Assembly: GCA_023435895.1 (NCBI GenBank)
Contig: JAEZLH010000035.1
Location: 48,504-112,503 of the forward strand
Length of the DNA stretch: 64,000 nt
Direction of reading: 5' to 3'
From: Bacillota bacterium
GTDB lineage: Bacteria; Bacillota; Clostridia; Lachnospirales; Lachnospiraceae
Part shown: piece after piece, positions 35,955-43,949 of the stretch
Layout of the letters: each line of letters begins with the position of its first letter
How positions within the stretch are numbered: the first letter of the stretch is position 1
The notes under the pieces: generated by a model
The model's input: the letters and a program-made list of their open reading frames with translations, nothing else
What the model was told of the DNA's origin: nothing
The model's database searches: none
Made by a program: the position numbers and the translations under genes

Positions 35955-37253
35955 ATGGAGCAGGAAACAGGCAAATATACGGATCAAAAGGTAGAGTTAG
36001 ATGGAAGGATAGGTAACAGAATTAAAGAACAAACAGAGAGCTTTTTATGGTTAGAAGATGCGGTTATTTATGATATCCTTCCGGATCGCTTTGCTTCTTC
36101 CTGGAAGAAGCTTGATTACATAAGGGAAGACAATGAGGAGGAATCTGGAGAAAACAAAACCTATGGTGGGACGATTCAAGGGATAATTGAAAATATGGAT
36201 TATCTCCTCAAATTGGGAATTAATTGTATTTCTCTCAATCCATTCATCAAGGAAGGAAGTGAGATGCCTCAAGCTTCTTTGGGTGACCACATTCATCCGA
36301 AACTGGGGACGGATAAGGATTTTGCATTTCTGGTCGGGCTAGCCCATAACTGCAACTTTAGAGTTATACTAAAGGGGTTTGAGTTGCACCTTCGCTCATT
36401 TTTGAAAGGGTCGTTAAAAGAGCCAGAAATTCTTAGCGATGAGGATACAATGGAACTTTCAAAGCAATGTAACCATTGGCTTACCGATTATAAGATGGAT
36501 GGAATACTTATCGATAAAGATAACATATCTGATGTGTTTTTTAAAGAACTGTGTTCCTTAATAAGTAGTATCTCACCGGATTGTGTTGTTCTTATTAATG
36601 ATCTCACTGGAAAAGAAGAGGGGAACACTAATCAGCTGTTTGAGGGGAGCATTGATAATGGATTTCATTGGAATATCAGAGATTTCTTTGGTCATAATAA
36701 ATTAGATGCTTATGAATTTGCTCAAAATTCAAAGAATCATATAGAAAAGGAAGAATGCAAGTGTTATACCATCCGCTATATGAATAGTAAAGATACTTCC
36801 CGCTTTCTATGCGACTGTGAGGAAAAACCAGAACGTTATTATCTTGCTATTTTATATTGGATGACTTCACCTGGAATTCCGTTACTATTGTATGGTGATG
36901 AGCAACAAGCCTGTTGTGCCTCTGAACAAGGGAATTTACCTCAGATGGAGTGGGATGAAGAGAGTGATTTATTTCATTTTATTAAGGCTGCAATATTTGT
37001 GAGAAAAAAACTTTCAAGTTTAAGACATGGAAAATATCGTGTGATTAGCGCAGAGAGGGGTAGCAGTCTTTTCGTATACGAACGGTATTCCCCTGAGGAT
37101 TGTATTACTATTATTCTAAATGCCGGCAGCAGGGAAGAAGAGCTGGAGAGTAGTATAGGGAAAAAAACAGTGATTTGGCAATTTGGGCTGATGGAGAATA
37201 AACTGGAACCCTATGGATTTGCCATGTTACGCGAAAAATTAGTTCAGGAATAG
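35955..37253 (+). CDS. GH13-like alpha-amylase-fold protein with altered catalytic residues
   Basis: The 432-residue protein is related to the GH13 barrel of alpha-amylases and neopullulanases: DAVIYDILPDRFA near the start, the GGTIQGI-LDYL-like loop (~residues 70-90), and C-terminal PGIPLLLYGDEQQA. In canonical region II it has DGILIDKDN (R changed to L, nucleophile Asp kept), in region III INDLTG (acid/base Glu replaced) and in region IV NSKDTSRF (His replaced by Lys, Asp kept). At least the general acid seems lost, so a regulatory or binding role is more likely than hydrolysis. GGAGG precedes the ATG; 12 bases upstream a TTG is in frame. Confidence 0.7.
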   Translation: MEQETGKYTDQKVELDGRIGNRIKEQTESFLWLEDAVIYDILPDRFASSWKKLDYIREDNEEESGENKTYGGTIQGIIENMDYLLKLGINCISLNPFIKEGSEMPQASLGDHIHPKLGTDKDFAFLVGLAHNCNFRVILKGFELHLRSFLKGSLKEPEILSDEDTMELSKQCNHWLTDYKMDGILIDKDNISDVFFKELCSLISSISPDCVVLINDLTGKEEGNTNQLFEGSIDNGFHWNIRDFFGHNKLDAYEFAQNSKNHIEKEECKCYTIRYMNSKDTSRFLCDCEEKPERYYLAILYWMTSPGIPLLLYGDEQQACCASEQGNLPQMEWDEESDLFHFIKAAIFVRKKLSSLRHGKYRVISAERGSSLFVYERYSPEDCITIILNAGSREEELESSIGKKTVIWQFGLMENKLEPYGFAMLREKLVQE

Positions 37254-37263
37254 ATAAATATAC

Positions 37264-37316
37264 AGGGTGGTTGAAAACAGTCGAGTAGGAATTAAAGTGC
37301 TGTTTTTAGCCATCCT
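37264..37316 (+). terminator. Hairpin after the GH13-like gene
   Basis: AGGGTGGTTGAAAACAG (37264-37280) pairs with CTGTTTTTAGCCATCCT (37300-37316) with three G-U pairs, eleven bases after the stop. The T run is weak. The rest of the ~370-base gap before larB shows no gene. Confidence 0.65.
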
Positions 37317-37625
37317 TGTCAGTATTACCAAAGGGTTCATAACTGCAATTGTATATTACAGTTCGTCCTTCGGATTACTTATTGATAGAAATTGATCTAG
37401 TTATATTGCGACCAAATACGAACCAGCATATATCTATTTGTAAAATTGTTCTGTCTTTGTAATATCCATCTGTAAGAATTAATCTCTGTTTTATTTCATA
37501 TCAAACTTATGCGAATAATTGGTTTTGCTGGTATTTTGGGGCATTTTGTGATAATATATCTTTAGGATAGAGCAATAATAATAGCGTAGAAACATCAGAA
37601 TTGTATTTGAGATTGGAGTATAAAT

Positions 37626-38375
37626 ATGGATATTCATAAATTATTGGAACAGGTTAAAAATAACGATATATCGATTCACGAAGCAGAGGAGATGTTAAAA
37701 AAATTACCCTATGAGGATTTGGGACATGCAAAACTTGACCATCATCGAGAGCTTCGTTCCGGTTTTGGTGAGGCGATTTTTTGCTCTGGTAAAGCAACTC
37801 CTCATCTAGTTAGCATCTATCAGAACTTTTATGAAAAGGGAACGAATGTGTTAGGAACCAGAGCAACTCAGGAACAATATGAAAGTGTAAAAGAAGTTCT
37901 CCCGATGGTAGAATATGATCCGTTGTCTAGAATTCTAAAGATTCAGGTAAATCAAAAAGAGAAGGTTGGAAGTGTTGTGGTATGTACCGGTGGGACCGCG
38001 GACATACCCGTAGCGGAAGAGGCAGCACAGACAGCGGAGTTCTTTGGAAGTAATGTCATTCGAATATTTGATGTGGGTGTGGCAGGAATACATCGTTTGT
38101 TCTCAAAGCTTGAGGATATACGCAATGCCAACTGTGTGGTAGCTGTGGCAGGTATGGAGGGAGCATTGGGAAGCGTGGTAGCCGGCTTGGTGGACAAGCC
38201 AGTGATTGCAGTACCAACCTCAATCGGTTATGGTGCCAGCTTTAACGGAGTGTCGGCTCTATTGACAATGCTTAACTCCTGTGCGGAAGGACTAGCTGTA
38301 GTAAATATTGACAATGGGTTTGGCGCTGGATATATTGCAACTCAAATTAATCGCCTTGCAATAAAATCAAACTAG
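37626..38375 (+). CDS. larB: Pyridinium-3,5-biscarboxylic acid mononucleotide synthase LarB
   Basis: First enzyme of nickel-pincer nucleotide synthesis: carboxylates nicotinic acid adenine dinucleotide and releases AMP. The PurE-like C-terminal domain (~115-245) contains CTGGTADIPVAEEAA, GVAGIHRL and GMEGALGSVVAGLVDKP; the N-terminal part (~1-110) is typical of LarB, and 249 residues is the usual length. It faces larE-larC across a shared hairpin, so the pathway genes are convergent here rather than one operon. Confidence 0.93.
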   Translation: MDIHKLLEQVKNNDISIHEAEEMLKKLPYEDLGHAKLDHHRELRSGFGEAIFCSGKATPHLVSIYQNFYEKGTNVLGTRATQEQYESVKEVLPMVEYDPLSRILKIQVNQKEKVGSVVVCTGGTADIPVAEEAAQTAEFFGSNVIRIFDVGVAGIHRLFSKLEDIRNANCVVAVAGMEGALGSVVAGLVDKPVIAVPTSIGYGASFNGVSALLTMLNSCAEGLAVVNIDNGFGAGYIATQINRLAIKSN

Positions 38376-38454
38376 TTTGGTATTGTAATGATCATTATGC
38401 TAATTGCCAGAACTTTTTTGAAGACCTTTTAACTCATTAATCAGAATATCTATT

Positions 38455-38493
38455 AAAAAATGCCCCAAGTATGATAAATAAAATACTTGGGGC
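38455..38493 (-). terminator. Terminator between larB and larE
   Basis: GCCCCAAGTAT (38462-38472) pairs with ATACTTGGGGC (38483-38493). On the minus strand the stem is followed by ATTTTTTA, so it ends the larC-larE transcript; it may also stop larB transcription. Confidence 0.88.
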
Positions 38494-38556
38494 GAAACTA
38501 TTTAACTACATTTTTGACAGAGTGACGATGCGTTCAATAATAGAAAGATATCAGTA

Positions 38557-39402
38557 TTATTTTAGGTTAATATCCATGCTTCCTGAACGAAAGCCTTCAA
38601 GATCAAAGGTAATATAGAGAAAGTCCAGTTTTTTTAATTCCTCCATTACCTGATCAGAATATTTCATAAAATCAGAAAAAGAACTCTTATCTATTTCGAT
38701 TCGAAGAATATCTCCATGTAATCTTAACCGAACATTATAAAAACCAAATCCTCTAAGATATTGTTCTCCAAGATCCAGTCTGCCAAGCAATTCATAATCA
38801 AAGTGGGTACCGTAGGGAAGACGGGTAGCCAGGCAAGGAGCAGAGGGCTTATTAGAGGAAGGTATCGCCAGGTGGGAAGCCAAGGAACGAATTTGTTTCT
38901 TTGTAATTTCCAGCTCCAGAAGAGGACTGTGAATTCCAAGCTCCAAGAGAGCTTTCATTCCGGGACGATAAGCAGTTCGATCATCATAGTTTGTTCCATC
39001 CATTAGATAATGATATCCTAGTTCATTGGCTGTCTGAATAAAGGTTTGGAACAGTAACTTCTTACAGCGGTAGCAACGGTCAACAGGGTTTTCCATAATG
39101 ATGGGATCACTGAATTCATCCACTTGAATGGTTTTGTGAACTGCTCCAAAGCCTAGAGCGATGTCTCTGGCTTCCTCTAAATCTCCGTGTGGATGCAGCT
39201 TGGTCTCGAAGGTCAGAGCAAGGACAGGGCGATTGAATTTGTTACCTACTTCGCATGCGATTTTTAAAAGTAAGCTGCTGTCGACTCCGCCTGAGAAAGC
39301 TACTGCAATCCCTTCATTTATGTGGTTTTGAAAGAGTGAACGCAGGTCTTCAAGCTTGTTTAAATCTTCAGATATTATTTGACTGTGGTTTATTTGTTTC
39401 AT
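38557..39402 (-). CDS. larE: Pyridinium-3,5-bisthiocarboxylic acid mononucleotide synthase LarE
   Basis: Sulfur transferase of nickel-pincer cofactor synthesis. The N-type ATP pyrophosphatase loop AFSGGVDSS is at residues ~35-43. Three cysteines, C110 and C113 (CYRC) and C190 (APCLATR), match the cluster-binding type of LarE rather than the sacrificial single-Cys Lactobacillus type. The start at 39402 follows TTGGAGA; a frame ten residues longer exists. The gene lies 77 bases after larC on the minus strand. Confidence 0.92.
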   Translation of the reverse strand: MKQINHSQIISEDLNKLEDLRSLFQNHINEGIAVAFSGGVDSSLLLKIACEVGNKFNRPVLALTFETKLHPHGDLEEARDIALGFGAVHKTIQVDEFSDPIIMENPVDRCYRCKKLLFQTFIQTANELGYHYLMDGTNYDDRTAYRPGMKALLELGIHSPLLELEITKKQIRSLASHLAIPSSNKPSAPCLATRLPYGTHFDYELLGRLDLGEQYLRGFGFYNVRLRLHGDILRIEIDKSSFSDFMKYSDQVMEELKKLDFLYITFDLEGFRSGSMDINLK

Positions 39403-39479
39403 TATATTATCTCCAATGAGTTTTCTATTCATAAATTAAAAGGGTCAATCATCTTGACCCTTTCTTTGAAATTAGTTCG

Positions 39480-41075
39480 TTATAGTAATGTTTTTCTAGC
39501 TTCACATTGAATAAGGTGATAAGCGGAGGAATAATCCATGCCGCTATCTTGGCAAAACTTTTTGACGCTTTCATATTCCGGATAAATATACACATGGTTC
39601 TCATAAGAGCAGAGTTTTACCTCGGCATCCCCATAAGAGGTGGAGACGGTTTTTTGCTCTCTGGAAAGAATGGTACGTTCGGCTTCATGCTTGCGAATAC
39701 CAATGGTGGTGGTATGGGTAAAAACAATGCGTTCCATCTCCGAGATATTCTCTTCTTTACAGATTACGCCAAGCAGGTAGGCGGGGCGGTTCTTCTTCAT
39801 GAAAATAGGGGTATAATAGACGTCTTTTGCACCAGCTTTGAACAATTGCTCCATGGTAAAGGAGAGAGCTTCACCGGTACAATCATCAATATTAGCCTCC
39901 AATACCCAGATTTTATCCACAGAGGGGAGAGTGGTATTTTCCTCAATCAGCATGGCACGTAGGATTCCCGAGGCACCACTGTAAATACGTTTTCCGGCAC
40001 CCAGGCCTATTTTTAGAATTCTCATATTCTTTGGCAACTGGTCACTTGTTCTGATTGCAGCCACAATTGCAGCCCCGGTTGGAGTTACAAGTTCGCCTTG
40101 TACATTGGTGATGTGTAGGGGCAGCTGATGTTCGGCAGCAATATTAATTACGGCGGGAACGGGAACAGGAAGAAGACCATGCTGGCATTTGATTTGACCG
40201 GTTCCTTCATGTAATTCGGACACGATAACATTTTTAATATTTAAATTATCAAGACAGATGGCTGCACTAACAATATCAACGATGGAATCGATGGCTCCTA
40301 CTTCATGAAAGTGTACTTTGTCAAGGGGTTTTGAATGAGCTTTTGCTTCTGCTACAGCAATAATATGAAAGATCTTTTTTGCTAGCGTCTTAGCATTATC
40401 TGTAATTCCAGAACCATCAATGATGGCATTGATATCAGACAGGTTTCTGTGTTCATGATGGCCAAGGCGTAGAGGCGTCTCATGATCACTATAAGAATGT
40501 GTATGTTCATGAGTGAGACCTTCTTCACTATGAGAATGATTATGTTCATGTGTGTACGTCGGTTCACCATGAGTATGTGGATGTTCGTGAGTATGCGCCG
40601 GTTCACCATGAGTATGAGGGTGTTCGTGAGTATGCACTGTCTCACCATAGATATGTGTATGTTCATAAGTGTGCTCTTGTTCAATTTGAGAATTCGTATG
40701 TTCGTGAATGAGACCTTCTTCATCATGAGTATGAGGATGATCGTGAGAATCCTCTTGTTCACGATAAGAATGAGAATCCTCTGGATGGGAATGTTCCAGT
40801 TCATACTCATGCCCGTAAGAGTCATCATGATTGGGATTATAGTTTGAGGAGGAGAGTTGATTTTCTTTGTCCTGTTCCAAAATCACACTAAAATCGCAGA
40901 CATCAATGCTGCTTTTCTCCCTGCGTCCAATTTTCACCTGATAGCCTTCTACGTTTAAACTCTTTAATCCGTCCAGCAATACCTTTTGATCCGCGCCTAG
41001 ATCAAGGAGTGCTGCCACGGTCATATCTCCGCTTATACCGGAGTAACATTCCAGATACAATGTTTTTTCGTTCAT
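39480..41075 (-). CDS. larC: Pyridinium-3,5-bisthiocarboxylic acid mononucleotide nickel insertion protein LarC
   Basis: Inserts Ni(II) into the P2TMN cofactor using CTP. The 531 residues start with LECYSGISGDMTVAAL and continue with a His-rich segment (~83-209) with about 35 histidines, then the LarC core (LSDINAIIDGS, HFHEVGAIDSIVDIV, PTGAAIVA), and a C-terminal LarC2-like part (LEANIDDCTGE, AEVKLCSYEN). It is a single continuous frame, unlike L. plantarum larC, where a programmed frameshift makes full LarC. It is the first gene of larC-larE. Confidence 0.92.
   Translation of the reverse strand: MNEKTLYLECYSGISGDMTVAALLDLGADQKVLLDGLKSLNVEGYQVKIGRREKSSIDVCDFSVILEQDKENQLSSSNYNPNHDDSYGHEYELEHSHPEDSHSYREQEDSHDHPHTHDEEGLIHEHTNSQIEQEHTYEHTHIYGETVHTHEHPHTHGEPAHTHEHPHTHGEPTYTHEHNHSHSEEGLTHEHTHSYSDHETPLRLGHHEHRNLSDINAIIDGSGITDNAKTLAKKIFHIIAVAEAKAHSKPLDKVHFHEVGAIDSIVDIVSAAICLDNLNIKNVIVSELHEGTGQIKCQHGLLPVPVPAVINIAAEHQLPLHITNVQGELVTPTGAAIVAAIRTSDQLPKNMRILKIGLGAGKRIYSGASGILRAMLIEENTTLPSVDKIWVLEANIDDCTGEALSFTMEQLFKAGAKDVYYTPIFMKKNRPAYLLGVICKEENISEMERIVFTHTTTIGIRKHEAERTILSREQKTVSTSYGDAEVKLCSYENHVYIYPEYESVKKFCQDSGMDYSSAYHLIQCEARKTLL
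40479..40634 (-). repeat. 39-bp His-rich tandem repeat inside larC
   Basis: Four units of about 13 residues follow the pattern (V/A)HTHEHPHTHGEP, then TYTHEHNHSHSEE and GLTHEHTHSYSDH. The first two units are nearly identical; less regular HxH motifs extend the segment to 40829. The repeat can bind many Ni(II) ions and could change copy number by recombination. Confidence 0.85.
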
Positions 41076-41235
41076 ATATTTCTCTCACTTTCTGTCAAGC
41101 GTTCTTCTTTCCAGCTTTGTATTACTGAAAAAACAATTAACAAGAATTATACCACCCGGAGCAAGTGGAAGTAAATGTAGTAAATTAGTAAAAATTAATC
41201 CCTTTTTATTGGTATGATAATAATCGACATGCAAA

Positions 41236-41285
41236 GGAAGTATTGACTGTTACCCTGCAAAAGCATGGTGCTTATCAATACTTCC
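41236..41285 (-). terminator. Hairpin after the GNAT gene
   Basis: GGAAGTATTGA (41236-41246) pairs with TCAATACTTCC (41275-41285). On the minus strand it starts 12 bases after the acetyltransferase stop and is followed by TTTGC. The gap to larC (41076-41235) shows nothing else. Confidence 0.6.
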
Positions 41286-41297
41286 CTTAATCGTGTA

Positions 41298-41573
41298 TCA
41301 TTTTACAATTAAATCAGAATGTTCCGGATGTTCGTCAAACCATTTTACGGCGTAGCTGCAGGTTGGTTTAGCCATCCAATGGCTTTCCTTCAGCTGGGAT
41401 ACGGTTTCTTCCATCAGCTTTGCTGCAATGCCTTGACCTCTTAAGGAACTGTCAACATAGGTATGATCAATATTAACCACATTTTCACTTATCTTGGGGA
41501 AGGTTACTACCGCAATCATGTGATTGTCCTGATCGTTTAAATATATTTTGTTTTGTTCATGGATAAAATTCAT
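41298..41573 (-). CDS. Small GNAT N-acetyltransferase (YjdJ-like)
   Basis: A 91-residue acetyltransferase of the short GNAT class. The acetyl-CoA pyrophosphate loop RGQGIAAKL follows a beta strand HTYVDSSL, and the C-terminal CSYAVKWFDEHPEHSDLI is the usual YjdJ-type ending. A GAAAGGAGTG site stands before the ATG. The substrate is unknown. It is a single gene between hairpins. Confidence 0.88.
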   Translation of the reverse strand: MNFIHEQNKIYLNDQDNHMIAVVTFPKISENVVNIDHTYVDSSLRGQGIAAKLMEETVSQLKESHWMAKPTCSYAVKWFDEHPEHSDLIVK

Positions 41574-41687
41574 TCAATCACTCCTTTGAAATATTGATAT
41601 ATTAATTATAGCATAGCAGCGTGGAAAAAAATAGCATGCGAATAGCACAATGAAAAATACAAAAAATACCAAAAATACAAAAAGATA

Positions 41688-41767
41688 GGCTGTTACAATG
41701 CGGACACCTTGATGAATCTCAGGAGAATATCTCCTTTTGAACTCCTAAGGTTGATGTTGTAACAGCC
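41688..41767 (-). terminator. Branched hairpin terminator of the ferredoxin gene
   Basis: GGCTGTTACAA (41688-41698) pairs with TTGTAACAGCC (41757-41767). Inside, AGGAG/CTCCT and ACCTT/AAGGT form further stems, making an 80-base multi-branched fold. On the minus strand it is followed by TATCTTTTTG, ten bases after the ferredoxin stop. Confidence 0.75.
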
Positions 41768-41777
41768 GTAATTATAA

Positions 41778-41969
41778 CTATTCGTCTAAATCAATTACAC
41801 TTACCGGACAGCCGTCTCTGGCTTCTTCGGCCTGCTTGATATATTTTTCCGGTATATCCCCTTCAATTGCCTGGGATACATCATTATCATTGTAACTGAA
41901 TACTTCGGGGCATATATCTACGCATAAACCGCAGCTGATGCATCCGTCCTGATCCACTGATGCTTTCAT
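41778..41969 (-). CDS. Single-cluster [4Fe-4S] ferredoxin
   Basis: A 63-residue electron carrier. Cysteines in DGCISCGLCVDICPEVF (C-x2-C-x2-C-x3-C-P) and the distal ARDGCPVSVI suit one [4Fe-4S] cluster, with the last two Cys likely a disulfide in the single-cluster type. AAAGGAGAAC precedes the ATG. It probably passes electrons in anaerobic metabolism; no specific partner is encoded nearby. Confidence 0.9.
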   Translation of the reverse strand: MKASVDQDGCISCGLCVDICPEVFSYNDNDVSQAIEGDIPEKYIKQAEEARDGCPVSVIDLDE

Positions 41970-42344
41970 GAGTGTTCTCCTTTCAAAATTGGTGTGTAGA
42001 GATAGGTAATTGCTAACAATATGATTACCACAATGTACTGGTTATATTATGGTTGGATGGATTTTAAATTATTCATAAAAATAGAGGATTTTACCATAAT
42101 ATCAAAATCACGATATTTCTAACCATATGCGATAAAGTATAGTAAGTATGGGGAGGAGATTATTAGTTATATCATGACGATATACTGATTCTAAAGTGGA
42201 TGAATTAAGTTTTACGCTTGTACTCTGGAAGAAACATAGGATTAGCCTTTCAGTAATTGAAAAGTATATGGTAAAATAATAGAACTTGTTGTATTATCTA
42301 TATTGCGAATAATTATATTAGTTTTGGTAGAAAACGGAGGAAGT
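41970..42344. other. Non-coding gap between ferredoxin and flavin reductase
   Basis: About 370 bases without a convincing gene. It must hold both divergent promoters; AT-rich, no strong repeat seen. Confidence 0.45.
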
Positions 42345-42911
42345 ATGACAGAAAGAGATCACTGGAAACCGGGTAATATGCTGTATCCCATTCCGGCAGT
42401 TATGGTCAGCTGCGGAAAGCTGGAGGAAAGACCGAATATCATAACAATTGCCTGGGCAGGAACAGTATGCACTAATCCCGCAATGGTTTCCATTTCAATA
42501 CGTAAGGAACGTTATTCCTATGATATCATTAAGAAAGAAAAGGAATTTGTAATAAATCTGGTTACAAAGGAACTGGTGTATCAAGCGGATTACTGTGGTG
42601 TTAAGTCGGGCAGGAACGTAGATAAATTCAAGGAAATGAAGTTAACACCAATGAAGGCAAAGCTTGTGTCCGTACCATATATTGCAGAAAGTCCGGTCAG
42701 CATGGAATGTGTGGTAAAGGATATTATTCCATTAGGAAGTCATGACCTCTTTCTTGCAGAAGTGGTTAACGTAGCAGTGGATAAGAAATACATGGATGAG
42801 ACAGGAAGATTTCATTTGAATCAATCCGGATTAGTGGCCTATTCTCATGGTGAGTACTATTCACTGGGAGAATACTTGGGCAAATTCGGATATTCAGTTA
42901 AGAAAAAGTAA
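42345..42911 (+). CDS. Flavin reductase-like (FMN-binding split-barrel) protein
   Basis: 188 residues of the flavoredoxin/flavin reductase family: WKPGNMLYPIPAVMVSCG at the start, ITIAWAGTVCTNPAMVSISIR with the FMN-binding region, FVINLVTKELV and CGVKSGRNVDKF. CGGAGGAAG precedes this ATG, so the 14-residue longer frame is rejected. Probably uses FMN to pass electrons, perhaps with the nearby ferredoxin, which is divergently encoded; this link is conjecture. Confidence 0.88.
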   Translation: MTERDHWKPGNMLYPIPAVMVSCGKLEERPNIITIAWAGTVCTNPAMVSISIRKERYSYDIIKKEKEFVINLVTKELVYQADYCGVKSGRNVDKFKEMKLTPMKAKLVSVPYIAESPVSMECVVKDIIPLGSHDLFLAEVVNVAVDKKYMDETGRFHLNQSGLVAYSHGEYYSLGEYLGKFGYSVKKK

Positions 42912-43000
42912 AATAAAAACCATCAATCAAGCTTTGATATTTGAAGGTCTCGATAAGATCTTTAAATATTCGTAGAAAGCAGGTTTGATGGTTTTTATTT
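42911..43000. terminator. 16-bp perfect inverted repeat between convergent genes
   Basis: AAATAAAAACCATCAA (42911-42926) is the exact reverse complement of 42985-43000, with a 58-base interior. Its T/A-rich outer ends suit a two-way terminator for flavin reductase and phosphoesterase; the interior is long for that. Confidence 0.65.
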
Positions 43001-43003
43001 ACT

Positions 43004-43927
43004 TTATAACATGGATACTTTTGTATAGTATTCTTGAATCTGAAAATATTCAAGTAAACGAACTGGGCCGCTTAAAACTTCACGTCCTACATAGAGCGTT
43101 CTGTCCGGTTTGGTTAACACAGCCCATTTTACCAACGCAATGGTACCATTGCGGATTTCAAGAGCGGTAATGCATCTTGGATGGACGCAGCTTCCATCAT
43201 TAAAATAAGGAATTTCTCCAACGGATGGAAATGAAGTTCTATGGGTATGACCGCATACGAGAGGAAGCTTATTCTGGTCAACCCACTCTTTTAATTTTTT
43301 CTCAATCTTATTCTTATTCTTATTATTTTTTGATGCACTGGTAGGGTCTTTTATGCCGATTAGTTCCAGAGGCCTCCACAGATATCGCACAAGAAATCTT
43401 GATAACCTCCAAAGGGTATCATTTTGAAAATCAGCTTGATGTCCGTGCGTTAATAATATTTTATAAGGAGTATTTCTGTATTGGAGAACGACTCCCTCAA
43501 AGAACTGAATACCGGGAAACAGAGGGACATGGGAATCTACACTTTCGCAGAAAAAACTATGGCAGTTATTTTTAGTAAAACGGGGATCACGCTTAATGAT
43601 ATCATGATTACCATATAGCATAAACAAACGATTATCCTTATAAAGTAAGGACATTAGCCAAAAAGCATCACTGTGGGTATTGATGATATCATTGATATCC
43701 CGGTTTTCCCATAATTCATCCCCATCACCTACTTCAATATACGTGAATCCGTTCTCGTAATAATAACGAAGAGCTGCGAAGAATAGGTTCTGGTTACTTG
43801 AAAAATTGTCTCCCCAGTTGCCAATTCCGCGATGGCAATCGCTCATAATAACAAACCGAGAATTATCATCGAAGGATACGATAGTTGATTCTTCGAGTAC
43901 CTTGGATAAACGTGTTGAAACAGACAA
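43004..43927 (-). CDS. Calcineurin-like metallophosphoesterase
   Basis: A 307-residue phosphoesterase with all blocks of the dinuclear metal site: MSDCHRG (D-x-H), VGDGDELWE (GD), YGNHD, LTHGHQADF and CGHTHRTS. Its order and spacing resemble UDP-2,3-diacylglucosamine hydrolase-like enzymes, but no lipid A exists in Firmicutes, so another phosphodiester is likely. It is encoded 22 bases after the DUF4474 gene, probably one transcript. Confidence 0.87.
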   Translation of the reverse strand: MSVSTRLSKVLEESTIVSFDDNSRFVIMSDCHRGIGNWGDNFSSNQNLFFAALRYYYENGFTYIEVGDGDELWENRDINDIINTHSDAFWLMSLLYKDNRLFMLYGNHDIIKRDPRFTKNNCHSFFCESVDSHVPLFPGIQFFEGVVLQYRNTPYKILLTHGHQADFQNDTLWRLSRFLVRYLWRPLELIGIKDPTSASKNNKNKNKIEKKLKEWVDQNKLPLVCGHTHRTSFPSVGEIPYFNDGSCVHPRCITALEIRNGTIALVKWAVLTKPDRTLYVGREVLSGPVRLLEYFQIQEYYTKVSML

Positions 43928-43949
43928 TGGTATCGCCTCCTTTTGGGTG

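Noticed and set aside
40382..40828. Long frames in other readings over larC (minus 148 codons, plus 121 codons)
   Set aside because: They are low-complexity mirrors of the His-rich repeat (runs of Ile/Leu/Met or Met/Arg) with no ribosome binding site and lie fully inside larC.
40449..40829. Repeats in larC as a CRISPR array
   Set aside because: The units are contiguous in-frame codons for HTH-type residues; there are no unique spacers.
42985..43170. 61-codon + strand frame at the end of the phosphoesterase gene
   Set aside because: Starts inside the inverted repeat and is antisense to the phosphoesterase.
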